NCBI RefSeq assembly: GCF_001908725.1
Contig: NZ_CP018725.1
Coordinates: 1,426,001-1,490,000 of the forward strand
DNA from: Xanthomonas vesicatoria ATCC 35937
GTDB lineage: Bacteria > Pseudomonadota > Gammaproteobacteria > Xanthomonadales > Xanthomonadaceae
Length of the DNA stretch: 64,000 nucleotides
Direction of reading: 5' to 3'
Shown: positions 35,945-44,719 of the stretch, one piece after another
Position numbering within the stretch: position 1 is the first letter of the stretch
How the letters are laid out: every line of letters starts with the position of its first letter
Translations under genes and position numbers: made by a program
The notes under the pieces: generated by a model
The model's database searches: none
Seen by the model: only the letters and a program-made list of their open reading frames with translations
What the model was told of the DNA's origin: nothing

Positions 35945-38050
35945 ATGTCGATGTCCCTGGCCGATGCGCGCTATCTGTTCAATCGCGTGCTCGGCCTGAT
36001 CCACCGCAGCGTGGCCAGCATGCGCACACGCGGGTGGCGTGCCACCTGGCAGCGCATTCGCGTGCACACCCAGGCACCGCCGGTCGCGCTCGGCACACCG
36101 CTATGGCTGCCCGATGCCGCGCCGTTTGCCGCATTTGCGGTGCCCCACAGCGCCGCGCCGCGCGTGACGGTGGTGATCCCGGTCTACAACCACATCGCCC
36201 ATACCCTGGCCTGTCTGCGTGCGCTGGCTGCGCATCCGCCGCAGCTGGAGGTGGAGATCATCGTGGTGGACGACGGCAGCAGCGATGCCACGGCCGTGGA
36301 GCTGCCGCAGATTGCCGGCCTGCAGTACCACCTGCGCGCCAGCAACGGCGGCTTCATCGCTGCCTGCAACGACGGGATCGCGCTGGCACGGGGCGAGTAC
36401 GTGGTATTGCTCAACAACGACACCATCCCGCAGCCCGGCTGGCTGGATCGGCTGATCGACACGTTTGTCGCGTATCCGAACGCCGGCCTGGTCGGCGCGC
36501 AACTGGTGTACCCGGACGGGCGCCTGCAGGAATCCGGCGGCGTGGTCTTCGGCGACGGCAGCGCCTGGAGCTACGGCCGCTTCGAGTCGGCCGACGACCC
36601 GCGTTATGCCTATGTCCGCGCGATGGACTACTGCTCGGGCGCGGCGATTGCGCTGCCGCGGGCGCTGTTGCTGACGACCCTGGGTGGGCTGGATCGGCGC
36701 TACATGCCCGCCTATTACGAAGACACCGACCTGGCCTTTGCGGTACGCGCCGCCGGGCATCAGGTCCTGGTGCAGCCGGCCAGCGTGGTGGTGCATGACG
36801 AAGGCACCAGCAACGGCACCGACACACGCACCGGGGTGAAGGCCTATCAGGTGCGCAATCAGGCCGTTTTCGCGGAAAAATGGCAGCAGGCGCTGGCGAC
36901 GCAGTTGCCGGTCGGCACGGTGCCCGGCCCGGCGCAGCTGCATCGCGGGCAACGCCAGGTGCTGATCCTGGACGAATGCGTGCCGCAGCCGGATCGCGAT
37001 TCCGGCTCGCTGCGGCAATTCAATCTGATCCGGCTGTTGCGCGAAGAAGGCGCGCATGTGGTGTTCGTGCCGACCCGGCGCGAACATGCCGGCCGCCACA
37101 CCCGGGCGCTGCAGCAACTGGGCGTGGAGGTCTGGTACGCGCCGTTCCTGGACGGTATCGGCAGCTGGTTGCGCACGCACGGCCCGCGTTTTGCGGTGGT
37201 GCTGCTGGTGCGCCATCACGTTGCCCACGCCTGCCTGCCGCTGTTGAAGCAGTACGCCCCGCAGGCACGCACCCTGTTCGACACCGTCGACCTGCACTAC
37301 CTGCGCGAGCGCCGCGGCGCCGAGCTCGCCGGCGATGCCAATCTGCTGCGCAGCGCCGAACGCACCCGGGTACGCGAGCTGGAGATCATGGCGGCCACCG
37401 ACGTCACCCTGCTGGTGTCTGCCGCCGAACAGGCGCAACTGCGCGCGGATGCGCCGCAGATCCGCACCGCCCTGCTGTCCAACCTGCACGAGGTCGCCGG
37501 CAGCGGCCACAGCTTCGCGCAACGCCGCGATCTGGTGTTCGTGGGCGGCTTCCGGCATCCGCCCAACGTGGATGCGGTGCAGTGGTTCATCAGCGCGATT
37601 TTCCCGCAGGTACGCGCGCAGCTGCCGGACGTGGAATTTCATTGCATCGGTGCGGATCTGCCGGAGGCATTGAAGCTGCTTGCGGACGAATGCCCCGGCG
37701 TGCGCCTGCATGGCCATGTGCCGGATCTGGTGCCGTTCATGGACAGCGCGCGTATTGCGGTTGCCCCGTTGCGCTTCGGCGCCGGGGTCAAGGGCAAGAT
37801 CAACTTGAGCATGGCGCATGGTCAACCGGTGGTCGGCACCACCTGCGCCGTGGAAGGCATGCATCTGCGCGATGGCGAGGATGTCTGCGTGGCCGACGCC
37901 GCCGACGCCTTTGCCAACGCCATCGTGCAGCTGTATCAGGATGCGGCGCGATGGCAGACGCTGGCCGACAACGGCCTGCGCAACGTGGCCGAACACTTCT
38001 CGCTGGACGCAGCGCGCGCAACCGTCCGCGAGTTGTTTATCGCCGGATGA
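35945..38050 (+). CDS. Two-domain glycosyltransferase (GT2 + GT4 fusion)
   Basis: This is a 701-residue protein. Residues about 70-310 are a GT-A domain of family 2: VTVVIPVYNHIAHTLACLRA, the DXD-like VVDDGSSDATA, and LLNNDTIPQPGWLDR. Residues about 330-700 are a GT-B domain of family 4: FVGGFRHPPNVDAVQWF, then LHGHVPDLVPFMDSARIAVA and GVKGKINLSMAHGQPVVGT. Such fusions usually build cell-surface polysaccharide, LPS or protein-linked glycan in the cytoplasm. No other polysaccharide genes are nearby, so the product is unknown. The start MSMSLADARYLFN at 35945 is chosen because the open frame before it has no ribosome binding site. Confidence 0.8.
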   Translation: MSMSLADARYLFNRVLGLIHRSVASMRTRGWRATWQRIRVHTQAPPVALGTPLWLPDAAPFAAFAVPHSAAPRVTVVIPVYNHIAHTLACLRALAAHPPQLEVEIIVVDDGSSDATAVELPQIAGLQYHLRASNGGFIAACNDGIALARGEYVVLLNNDTIPQPGWLDRLIDTFVAYPNAGLVGAQLVYPDGRLQESGGVVFGDGSAWSYGRFESADDPRYAYVRAMDYCSGAAIALPRALLLTTLGGLDRRYMPAYYEDTDLAFAVRAAGHQVLVQPASVVVHDEGTSNGTDTRTGVKAYQVRNQAVFAEKWQQALATQLPVGTVPGPAQLHRGQRQVLILDECVPQPDRDSGSLRQFNLIRLLREEGAHVVFVPTRREHAGRHTRALQQLGVEVWYAPFLDGIGSWLRTHGPRFAVVLLVRHHVAHACLPLLKQYAPQARTLFDTVDLHYLRERRGAELAGDANLLRSAERTRVRELEIMAATDVTLLVSAAEQAQLRADAPQIRTALLSNLHEVAGSGHSFAQRRDLVFVGGFRHPPNVDAVQWFISAIFPQVRAQLPDVEFHCIGADLPEALKLLADECPGVRLHGHVPDLVPFMDSARIAVAPLRFGAGVKGKINLSMAHGQPVVGTTCAVEGMHLRDGEDVCVADAADAFANAIVQLYQDAARWQTLADNGLRNVAEHFSLDAARATVRELFIAG

Positions 38051-38248
38051 GCTGACGCTCCTGGTGACTGACGGGTTTGTTGCGGCTCGAACGGGTGCAT
38101 TCGTACGACGCAGAGTATTGCGGGCTGCATGGATCTCTTGGCGCGCAGGATGCGTTAGTTCGTAGTATTTGCTTACCGCAACAACGAATGCGCACATGGA
38201 TCGCGAGGCTCGTTCGTAGCCTCATCCGCTCTTTTCCTCGTTGGGCAC

Positions 38249-38266
38249 CTTCTCCCGATGGAGAAG
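38249..38266. terminator. Hairpin between convergent genes
   Basis: CTTCTCC (38249-38255), a CGAT loop and GGAGAAG (38260-38266) form a seven-base-pair stem between the convergent glycosyltransferase and TPR genes. No T-run follows on either strand, so termination is possible rather than clear. Confidence 0.3.
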
Positions 38267-38292
38267 AAAGCACCCGTTGGCGCAGATAGTCC

Positions 38293-39852
38293 CTAGCGCT
38301 GCTCTGCGACCGCCTTGACCCGGCGCGTGAATTCGGCCAGTTCCGGCAAGCCGGGGTCCAGTTGACGCGCTTCGTCCTGCGCACGTCGCGCAAACACTGC
38401 ATCCTCCTGGCCCAGGCGCTCGCTACCAACCGCAACCCAGCGTTGCGCAAGACGTCGGCGCGCGCCGGCCAACGCATCGCCATTCGGTGTCAGTGCCTGC
38501 CAGGCATCCAGGCAGCCGCGCGCGGCACGCAGCCGGTTGTTGCGCAGTTCGTCTTCGAAACAGCGCTGGCTCGCCGGCACCACACGCGCGGCGGCCTGCA
38601 GCACGCGTGGATCGCGTGGTGCCAGCGCCTGTGCCGCGCGCACTGCGTCGTATGCGCTGGCACCCGGTGGCGTCATCCATTGCTGACGCGCCTCGGCGTC
38701 GGCAACCCGTTGCAGCAGTGCGCGCAAACGGCGCTCGCGAACGCCGCGCGACAGGCCGGTTTCCGGGCCGCGCTGGGCATCGCGGGCGCGGGCGATGGCC
38801 TGCTCGGCCTGGGCGATGGCCGCGGTGCCCGGCACCAGCGCTTGCGCCTGTTGCAGCGACTGCATCGCCGCATCGAATTGAAAGTCTGCGGCCTGCCGAC
38901 CTGCCTGTGCGGCGTATTCGCTGGTCACCCGTTCCAGCCCGTGCTGCGCGCCGACATCGTCCGGCTCGGCCGCCAGCACTGCGTTGAAATCGCGTGCCGC
39001 CGGGGCTAGCCGGCCCCGCCGCAGTAATGCCTCGGCGCGTTGTCGGCGCTGATCCAGCGCACGGTGATAGTGCCCTTCGGTCAATGGCACATCGGCATGC
39101 CCGGCATCGTAGCGCTTGGCTGCGGCGAGCAAGGCCGCCGCCTCGCCGAGTGCGTCTCGCGCCAGCGCATGACGCGCCTGCGCCAACAGATCGGTCAGGG
39201 CATCTTCGCGCCCTTCCAATGCGTCGGTGCGGTCAGGCGCCAGGGTCAGGATGCGCTGATACAGCGGCAACGCGCTGTCGGGTGTGCCATCTAGGCGGCC
39301 TTGCTGCTGGGCGGCGGCGGCTTGCGCCAGCAAGGCATCCAGCCCAGCGCGGCGCGCCTGCAATTGACGCAGCCGCAGCGCGACCGGCGCGATCTGCGCC
39401 TGCGGCACCTCCAGTGCAGTGGCCAATGCCAGCGTGCGCTGCGCAGCGGCGGCATCGCCAGCCGCGATGGCGGCACGTGCCTGCACTACGGCGGCAACAC
39501 CGGTCCGCGCCAAGCCGGCACGTGCCTCGGCGCGATCGTTATCCAACGCAAGCGCCGCGGTGAACAGTTCGCGGGCGCCGCTGCCGTCGGCGGCACTCAG
39601 CTTGCCGCGCGACAACGCGGCATCGCCACGTTGCAGCAGTTGCTGGCTGCGGGTATCGGGCCATAGCAAATCACCCAGCGGTTTGCGCAGCGCGATGACG
39701 CTCAACAGCAGACAGGCGGCCAGCACCAGCACCACGCGCCACAGCGCACGGCTGCGCAACGGCGCCCAGAGGCGCGGCGACCTGACCCAGCGCGGCAGGG
39801 GAAACATGCGGTGGCGTCCATCCTTGGCGCGACCTGACGGGGACGCGTTCAC
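38293..39852 (-). CDS. TPR-rich inner-membrane protein of unknown function
   Basis: This is a 519-residue protein with one membrane helix near the N-terminus (ALWRVVLVLAACLLLSVIAL, about residues 37-56) and a long Ala/Arg-rich helical region with tetratricopeptide-like units (ARELFTAALALDNDRAEARA, AARDFNAVLAAEPDDVGAQH, AMQSLQQAQALVPGTAAIAQ). The bulk of the protein should be periplasmic. The start is GTG at 39852; an ATG 15 codons in (MFPLPRWVRSPRL) is an equally possible start. TPR proteins of this shape usually serve as scaffolds. It lies between the glycosyltransferase and relA, with no partner evident. Confidence 0.7.
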   Translation of the reverse strand: MNASPSGRAKDGRHRMFPLPRWVRSPRLWAPLRSRALWRVVLVLAACLLLSVIALRKPLGDLLWPDTRSQQLLQRGDAALSRGKLSAADGSGARELFTAALALDNDRAEARAGLARTGVAAVVQARAAIAAGDAAAAQRTLALATALEVPQAQIAPVALRLRQLQARRAGLDALLAQAAAAQQQGRLDGTPDSALPLYQRILTLAPDRTDALEGREDALTDLLAQARHALARDALGEAAALLAAAKRYDAGHADVPLTEGHYHRALDQRRQRAEALLRRGRLAPAARDFNAVLAAEPDDVGAQHGLERVTSEYAAQAGRQAADFQFDAAMQSLQQAQALVPGTAAIAQAEQAIARARDAQRGPETGLSRGVRERRLRALLQRVADAEARQQWMTPPGASAYDAVRAAQALAPRDPRVLQAAARVVPASQRCFEDELRNNRLRAARGCLDAWQALTPNGDALAGARRRLAQRWVAVGSERLGQEDAVFARRAQDEARQLDPGLPELAEFTRRVKAVAEQR

Positions 39853-40158
39853 GAGCGTATGGTAGCGGGCCGTGTTGCGAAGAGTGTGTGGGCGGAGGCG
39901 GGACCGGAGGAGTCGGAAGTCGGGACTGGCCCAGCCGGCCGTTGACTAGGGCTGGTGCGTTGCCCGGACGGGTCTAGCCTGGTGAATCGGTGACTCGTGG
40001 AGCGCCCGCAAAACGCCTGGTATGGCGGAGAGATAAGCAGTAGCGCTGCAGCCACAAACGGCGCCAGGAGCGCAGCACGCCAAGCATCAGCCGATGCCGC
40101 GCGCGCCCCCAACCAGCGGCATTGCCGGCCAGCAGCGCGCGACGCGGCTTGATCGCAC
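39853..40158. other. 306-base gap between relA and the TPR protein gene
   Basis: The only open frame, on the minus strand, has no homology-like motif and no start signal. I see no promoter with good spacing for the downstream TPR gene, although one must lie here unless that gene is read from relA. Confidence 0.35.
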
Positions 40159-42330
40159 TCAGCCCAGTCGCCGCACCTCATTCACGCCGGGCAAGGCATC
40201 CAGCTTGCCGAGCAGCGCAGACAGCTGGTCGTAGTCGCTGACCTTGAGCCGCAGCCGCAGCTGCGCCCTGCCGGTGTCGCGCACGTTGTCGCTGTTGATT
40301 TCCAGCACGTGCGCATCTTCCTGCGCGATCAGGTTGGTGATGTCCTTGAGCAGCCAGCGGCGGTCCACCGCGCGCACCTGCACATCCACTTCATAGCCGC
40401 TGCCGGCCTTGCCCCACTCCACCGGCAACACGCGTTGCGGGTGGGCGGCCGCCAGCCGCGCCAACGCTGCACAGTCGGTGCGATGCACGGTAATGCCACG
40501 GCCGCGAGTGAGGTAGCCGGCAATCGGCTCGCCGGCCACCGGCTGGCAGCACCTCGCCAGTTGCACCAGCAAATTCCCCACGCCCTGCACGGTGAACTTG
40601 GATTTGCCCAGGCCTTCGCGACGCGCGGTGGGTCGCGGTGGTGCCGGCACCGCAGGTTGCGAGGCGGCGCGCTCGGCTTCCAGCGCCGCACGGCTGACCT
40701 GGTTCGGCCCGGTATCGCCCAGCGCCACCTGGATATACAGATCGTCGACGTTTTCAGCGTGGAACTTGCGCGTCGCCACGCTCAGGTCGGCATGCTGCAG
40801 GCCCAGACGCTTGAGCTCGCGATCGAGCAAGTCCTTGCCGGCCTGCACGTTGCGCGCGCGGTCGAGCTTGTGGAACCAGGCGCGGACCTTGTCGCGCGAG
40901 CGCCCGCTGGCCAGAAACCCGTTGGACGCCAGCAGCCAGTCGCGACGCGGGTCGGCTTCCTTGGCGGTCATGATCTCCACGCGGTCGCCGCTGCGCAGCC
41001 GGTAGGTCAGCGGCACGATGCGGTCGTTGACCCGCGCACCACGGCAGCGATGGCCGACCATGGTGTGCACGTGGTACGCAAAATCCAAAGGGGTGGCGCC
41101 TTGCGGCAGATCGATCACCTCGCCCTTGGGCGTCAGCGCATACACGCGGTCTTCGATCAGCTCGGCGTCCAGCGCACCGGCCAGCTCGCCGTGGTCGCCT
41201 TCCTGCACCTGTTCCAGCAATTGGCGCATCCACAGGATCTTGCGGTCGAAGGCTTTTTCGCCGCCCTTTCCGCCTTCCTTGTACTTCCAGTGCGCGGCCA
41301 CGCCGAGCTCGGCTTGGGCATGCATCTCGTGGGTGCGGATCTGGATCTCGATCGTGCGCCCTTCCGGGCCGACCACGGCGGTATGCAGCGACCGGTAGTC
41401 GTTGGCCTTGGGCCGGGCGATGTAATCGTCGAACTCGCTCGGCACCGGTGCCCACAGCGAATGCACCGCACCCAAGGCCGCGTAGCAGGCAGCCACGTCG
41501 TCGACCATGACGCGTATCGCGCGCACGTCGTACAACTGGTCGAACGACAGCCGCTTTTTCTGCATCTTCCGCCAGATGCTGTAGATATGCTTCGGTCGCC
41601 CGCTGACCTCTGCGCGCAGGCCCTGCCCGGCCAATGCGCTCGACAAGGCGCGCTTGACCGCCTCGATATAGCGCTCGCGCGCCACCCGGGTTTCGTCCAC
41701 TTCGCGTGCGATGCGGCGGTAGGTGTCCGGTTCCAGATGCCGGAAAGCCAGGTCCTCCAGCTCCCACTTCACCTGCCAGATGCCCAGCCGGTTGGCCAGG
41801 GGCGCATGGATGTCGCGGGTGAGCTGGGCCAGCGCGCGGCGCTGCTCCTCGCTGAGGCGGTCGGCGACCCGCATACGCGCGAGCTGCCGCGCCAGCAGGA
41901 TCGGCACCACGCGCAAGTCGTGGATGATGGACAACAGCAGACGCCGCAAGCCCTCGCTGTTTCGCCCAGCCTCGCGCCCGGCATGCAGCGCCCAGACCTG
42001 GTCTGCCGCATCCAGGCCATCCAGCAGGCCTTCTACCGCCACCCGCCGCTCCACCGGCTGCCATGGCAATCCCGCAACCATGCCGCGCAAGGCCGGTAGG
42101 TCGTACAGCAATGCCGCAATCAAGGTGGCCTCGTCGGCTGCCAGCGACGCCAGCACGTCCAGCGTGTCGGCAAGCAGTGCCCAAGGTACAGCGTCGGCTT
42201 CCACGGACGGTGCATCCTGCCAAGCCTGCGCCAGTGCATTGCGTATTGCAGGCGCGATCGACGCGATGGCCGGGCGTTGCAACAGGGCCTGCAGGCGTTC
42301 GAATGAGGAGCTCGTCACAACGGTGGACAC
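40159..42330 (-). CDS. relA: (p)ppGpp synthetase RelA
   Basis: This is a RelA/SpoT homologue of about 723 residues. The N-terminal HD-type hydrolase domain is degenerate: the catalytic HD pair that reads LLHD in SpoT is replaced (LIAALLYDLPALRG). The synthetase domain has SEFDDYIARPKANDYRSLHT with the ExDD motif of monofunctional RelA, and IQIRTHEMHAQAELGVAAHW. A TGS domain (RVYALTPKGEVIDLPQGATP) and a C-terminal ACT domain follow. It should make (p)ppGpp from GTP and ATP on starved ribosomes. The start is uncertain: GTG at 42330, GTG at 42318 and TTG at 42342 are all possible and none has a strong ribosome binding site. Confidence 0.92.
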   Translation of the reverse strand: MSTVVTSSSFERLQALLQRPAIASIAPAIRNALAQAWQDAPSVEADAVPWALLADTLDVLASLAADEATLIAALLYDLPALRGMVAGLPWQPVERRVAVEGLLDGLDAADQVWALHAGREAGRNSEGLRRLLLSIIHDLRVVPILLARQLARMRVADRLSEEQRRALAQLTRDIHAPLANRLGIWQVKWELEDLAFRHLEPDTYRRIAREVDETRVARERYIEAVKRALSSALAGQGLRAEVSGRPKHIYSIWRKMQKKRLSFDQLYDVRAIRVMVDDVAACYAALGAVHSLWAPVPSEFDDYIARPKANDYRSLHTAVVGPEGRTIEIQIRTHEMHAQAELGVAAHWKYKEGGKGGEKAFDRKILWMRQLLEQVQEGDHGELAGALDAELIEDRVYALTPKGEVIDLPQGATPLDFAYHVHTMVGHRCRGARVNDRIVPLTYRLRSGDRVEIMTAKEADPRRDWLLASNGFLASGRSRDKVRAWFHKLDRARNVQAGKDLLDRELKRLGLQHADLSVATRKFHAENVDDLYIQVALGDTGPNQVSRAALEAERAASQPAVPAPPRPTARREGLGKSKFTVQGVGNLLVQLARCCQPVAGEPIAGYLTRGRGITVHRTDCAALARLAAAHPQRVLPVEWGKAGSGYEVDVQVRAVDRRWLLKDITNLIAQEDAHVLEINSDNVRDTGRAQLRLRLKVSDYDQLSALLGKLDALPGVNEVRRLG

Positions 42331-42634
42331 GGCGGCCGGCAATCACTGGGGTCTGATGGCTACGGTAACGTGCGCGTCACCTTCTCCACAACGCGCAATT
42401 CCTGCCCAAACCGGTCTTGGCGGCAGGTGTGCGCTTATGGTCGGTTCACCCGCCAAGGTCTTGATTCAGAACCCCTCTACGACAACAGCGCCTCGTTGCC
42501 ACGTCCTAATTGCGACGCAGCGAGCGCTTTTTACAAGCTCTTTACAATTGGAATAAACCAGCTGCCTATGCTCGGCCCACGTCATCGCTGCATTACGCCG
42601 CGACGGCGTTTTTCCACCCACTGCGAGGTAGCCG
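42331..42634. other. 304-base divergent region between relA and pqqA
   Basis: This region must hold the promoters of relA and the pqq operon. An AT-rich patch near 42530-42556 contains two TTTACA hexamers, but the spacing to any -10-like element is not standard, so I do not call a promoter. No gene is visible. Confidence 0.4.
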
Positions 42635-42715
42635 ATGAAGACCTGGAAGAAGCCTGTCGTTCGTGAAGTCAACTGTGGCGCCGAAATCAACTGCTACGTC
42701 TCTGGCGAGTTTTGA
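42635..42715 (+). CDS. pqqA: PQQ precursor peptide PqqA
   Basis: This 26-residue peptide starts MKTWKKPVVREVNCGAEINC. The conserved Glu and Tyr that become the pyrroloquinoline quinone skeleton are present in the E-x-x-x-Y motif (Glu17 and Tyr21, EINCY). The ATG at 42635 has GAGG at 42625-42628 six bases upstream. It is the first gene of pqqABCDE, with pqqB starting 80 bases on. PqqE, helped by PqqD, would cross-link the Glu and Tyr side chains. Confidence 0.9.
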   Translation: MKTWKKPVVREVNCGAEINCYVSGEF

Positions 42716-42795
42716 TCCGGCACGTCTCAAGCGCACCAGCCGCCCTTCCTTTTGATGCATGACCGGCAGCTGCCGGAAGAGTAGGTAACAGTTCC

Positions 42796-43695
42796 ATGCG
42801 CATCATCGTTCTGGGATCGGCGGCCGGCGGTGGGCACCCGCAGTGGAATTGCCACACACCCGCAAGTCTGCGGGCGTGGCACCAAACAGACGGTGCCCAA
42901 CGTCGTACCCAAGCCAGCATCGCGGTCAGCGCCGACGGCGAGCGCTGGGTGCTGATCAATGCCTCCCCCGACTTTCGCCAACAAATTCTCGCCACACCCG
43001 CATTGTGGCCACAGCATGGCCTGCGACATTCGCCGATCGAAGCAGTGCTGCTGACCAGCGGCGAAATTGATCATATCGCCGGGCTATTGTCGATGCGCGA
43101 AAGCCAGCGGTTCACCCTGCATGCCAGCAGCCGCGTTCTGGATCTGCTTGCGCAAAACCCCATATTCGATGCGATCAACCCGCAGTATGTGACGCGCCAG
43201 CCATTTGCACTGGACACGCCGGTTCCACTGCTCGACCTGCAACTGACGCCCTTCTCGGTGCCGGGCAAGGTGCCACTGTTCATGGAATCGCGCAGCGACG
43301 GCGACCTGGCCGGCTCCAACGAAGAAACCCTGGGGCTCACCATCGACGATGGCCAGCACCGCGTGCACTACGTCCCGGGCTGTGCAGCGATGACCGACGC
43401 GTTGCGCGCGCGCCTGCAGGGCGCCGAGCTGGTGTTCTTCGACGGCACGCTGTGGCGCGACGATGAGATGGTGACCCTTGGGGTCAGCCAGAAGACCGGC
43501 CACCGCATGGGTCACATGAGCATCGACGGCCCAGACGGCACCATTGCTGCGTTCGCGCCATTAGACGTGGCACGCAAGATTTTCATCCATATCAACACCA
43601 CCAATCCCGTGCTCGACATCCACTCGCCGCAGTACGCCAGCGCGCGTGCCAGCGGTTGGGACGTTGCCCACGACGGCCTGGAGATCACGCTGTGA
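42796..43695 (+). CDS. pqqB: PqqB, metallo-beta-lactamase-fold PQQ biosynthesis protein
   Basis: This 299-residue protein opens MRIIVLGSAAGGGHPQWNCH, the diagnostic PqqB N-terminus. It has the metallo-beta-lactamase fold with the family's altered metal motif (LLTSGEIDHIAGLLSMRE), then VHYVPGCAAM, FFDGTLWRDDEM and MGHMSIDGPDGT. PqqB is thought to hydroxylate the cross-linked intermediate during PQQ formation in the cytoplasm. The stop overlaps the GTG start of pqqC. The frame is intact. Confidence 0.94.
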   Translation: MRIIVLGSAAGGGHPQWNCHTPASLRAWHQTDGAQRRTQASIAVSADGERWVLINASPDFRQQILATPALWPQHGLRHSPIEAVLLTSGEIDHIAGLLSMRESQRFTLHASSRVLDLLAQNPIFDAINPQYVTRQPFALDTPVPLLDLQLTPFSVPGKVPLFMESRSDGDLAGSNEETLGLTIDDGQHRVHYVPGCAAMTDALRARLQGAELVFFDGTLWRDDEMVTLGVSQKTGHRMGHMSIDGPDGTIAAFAPLDVARKIFIHINTTNPVLDIHSPQYASARASGWDVAHDGLEITL

Positions 43696-44444
43696 CCGCC
43701 CTGCTCACCCCCGACCAACTGGAAGCGGATCTGCGCGCGATCGGCGCACGCCTGTATCACGACCAGCATCCGTTTCATGCGTTATTGCACGACGGCAAGC
43801 TCGATCGCGGCCAGGTGCAGGCCTGGGCGCTGAATCGCTTCGAATACCAGCGCTGCATTCCGCTCAAAGACGCCGCAATCCTGGCGCGCATGGAAGACCC
43901 GGCACTGCGGCGGATCTGGCGCCAGCGCATCCTCGACCACGATGGCAATAGCGCCACCGATGGCGGCATCGCACGTTGGCTGCATCTGACCGACGCGCTG
44001 GGCCTGGATCGCGGCCTGGTCGAATCCGGGCGTGCCTTGCTGCCCGGCACGCGGTTTGCGGTGCAGGCGTATCTGCACTTCGTCCGCGAAAAAAGCCTGC
44101 TTGAGGCGATTGCCTCCTCGCTCACCGAACTGTTCGCACCCAACATCATCGGGCAGCGCGTGGCCGGCATGCTCAAGCATTACGACTTCGTCTCGTCCGA
44201 GGCGCTGGCGTACTTCGAGCACCGCCTGACCGAGGCGCCGCGCGATTCGGATTTCGCACTCGACTACGTCAAGCAGCATGCCGATACGGTCGAAAAACAG
44301 GAACTGGTGAAAGCCGCCCTGCATTTCAAATGCTCGGTGCTGTGGGCGCAGCTGGATGCCTTGCACGTGGCCTATGTCACGCCCGGTATCGTGTGGCCGG
44401 ACGCGTTCGTGCCTGGGCGCGACACCCGCCGGGCGGCTGCATGA
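43692..44444 (+). CDS. pqqC: PqqC, cofactor-free oxidase of the last PQQ step
   Basis: This 250-residue, all-helical PqqC/TenA-fold protein carries the conserved FHALLHDGKLDRGQVQAWAL, NRFEYQRCIPLKDAAILARM, FVREKSLLEAIASSLTELFA and HYDFVSSEALAYFEHRL. PqqC catalyses the final ring closure and eight-electron oxidation to PQQ. The GTG start at 43692 overlaps the pqqB stop (GTGA). The stop overlaps pqqD (ATGA). The frame is intact. Confidence 0.95.
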   Translation: MTALLTPDQLEADLRAIGARLYHDQHPFHALLHDGKLDRGQVQAWALNRFEYQRCIPLKDAAILARMEDPALRRIWRQRILDHDGNSATDGGIARWLHLTDALGLDRGLVESGRALLPGTRFAVQAYLHFVREKSLLEAIASSLTELFAPNIIGQRVAGMLKHYDFVSSEALAYFEHRLTEAPRDSDFALDYVKQHADTVEKQELVKAALHFKCSVLWAQLDALHVAYVTPGIVWPDAFVPGRDTRRAAA

Positions 44445-44719
44445 GCGGGATTACCCGCGAGAGTCAGCCGGCGCTGCGCGCGGGCGTGCGCCTGCAGCAC
44501 GACCGCGCACGCGACCAGTGGGTACTGCTCGCGCCTGAACGTGTGGTCGAACTGGACGAAATTGCGCTGGTGGTGGCACAGCGCTTCGATGGCGCGCGGT
44601 CGCTGGCGCAGATTGCGCAGGAATTGGCCGCAGACTTCGATGCCGACGCCGCCGAAATCGAAGTGGATGTGATCGAACTCACCACCACCCTGCATCAAAA
44701 ACGTCTGTTGCGGGTATGA
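44441..44719 (+). CDS. pqqD: PqqD, peptide chaperone for PqqE
   Basis: This 92-residue protein has the PqqD/RRE fold ([20 protein letters not shown], then [19 protein letters not shown] and [20 protein letters not shown]). It binds PqqA and presents it to PqqE. The start at 44441 overlaps the pqqC stop and its own stop overlaps the pqqE start at 44716. The frame is intact even though pqqE downstream is broken. Confidence 0.93.
   Translation: MSGITRESQPALRAGVRLQHDRARDQWVLLAPERVVELDEIALVVAQRFDGARSLAQIAQELAADFDADAAEIEVDVIELTTTLHQKRLLRV

Noticed and set aside
36101..38197. 698-codon minus-strand open frame opposite the glycosyltransferase
   Set aside because: Composition is that of an antisense shadow (His/Gln/Arg-rich) and no motif is present; the plus strand has clear GT2 and GT4 motifs.
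40159..42330. Degenerate HD domain of RelA as a novelty
   Set aside because: Loss of the hydrolase HD residues is normal for monofunctional RelA of gammaproteobacteria.
42520..42570. Promoter for pqqA built from TTTACA hexamers
   Set aside because: Spacing to the available -10-like hexamers is 13, 19 or 20 bases, so no convincing pair exists.
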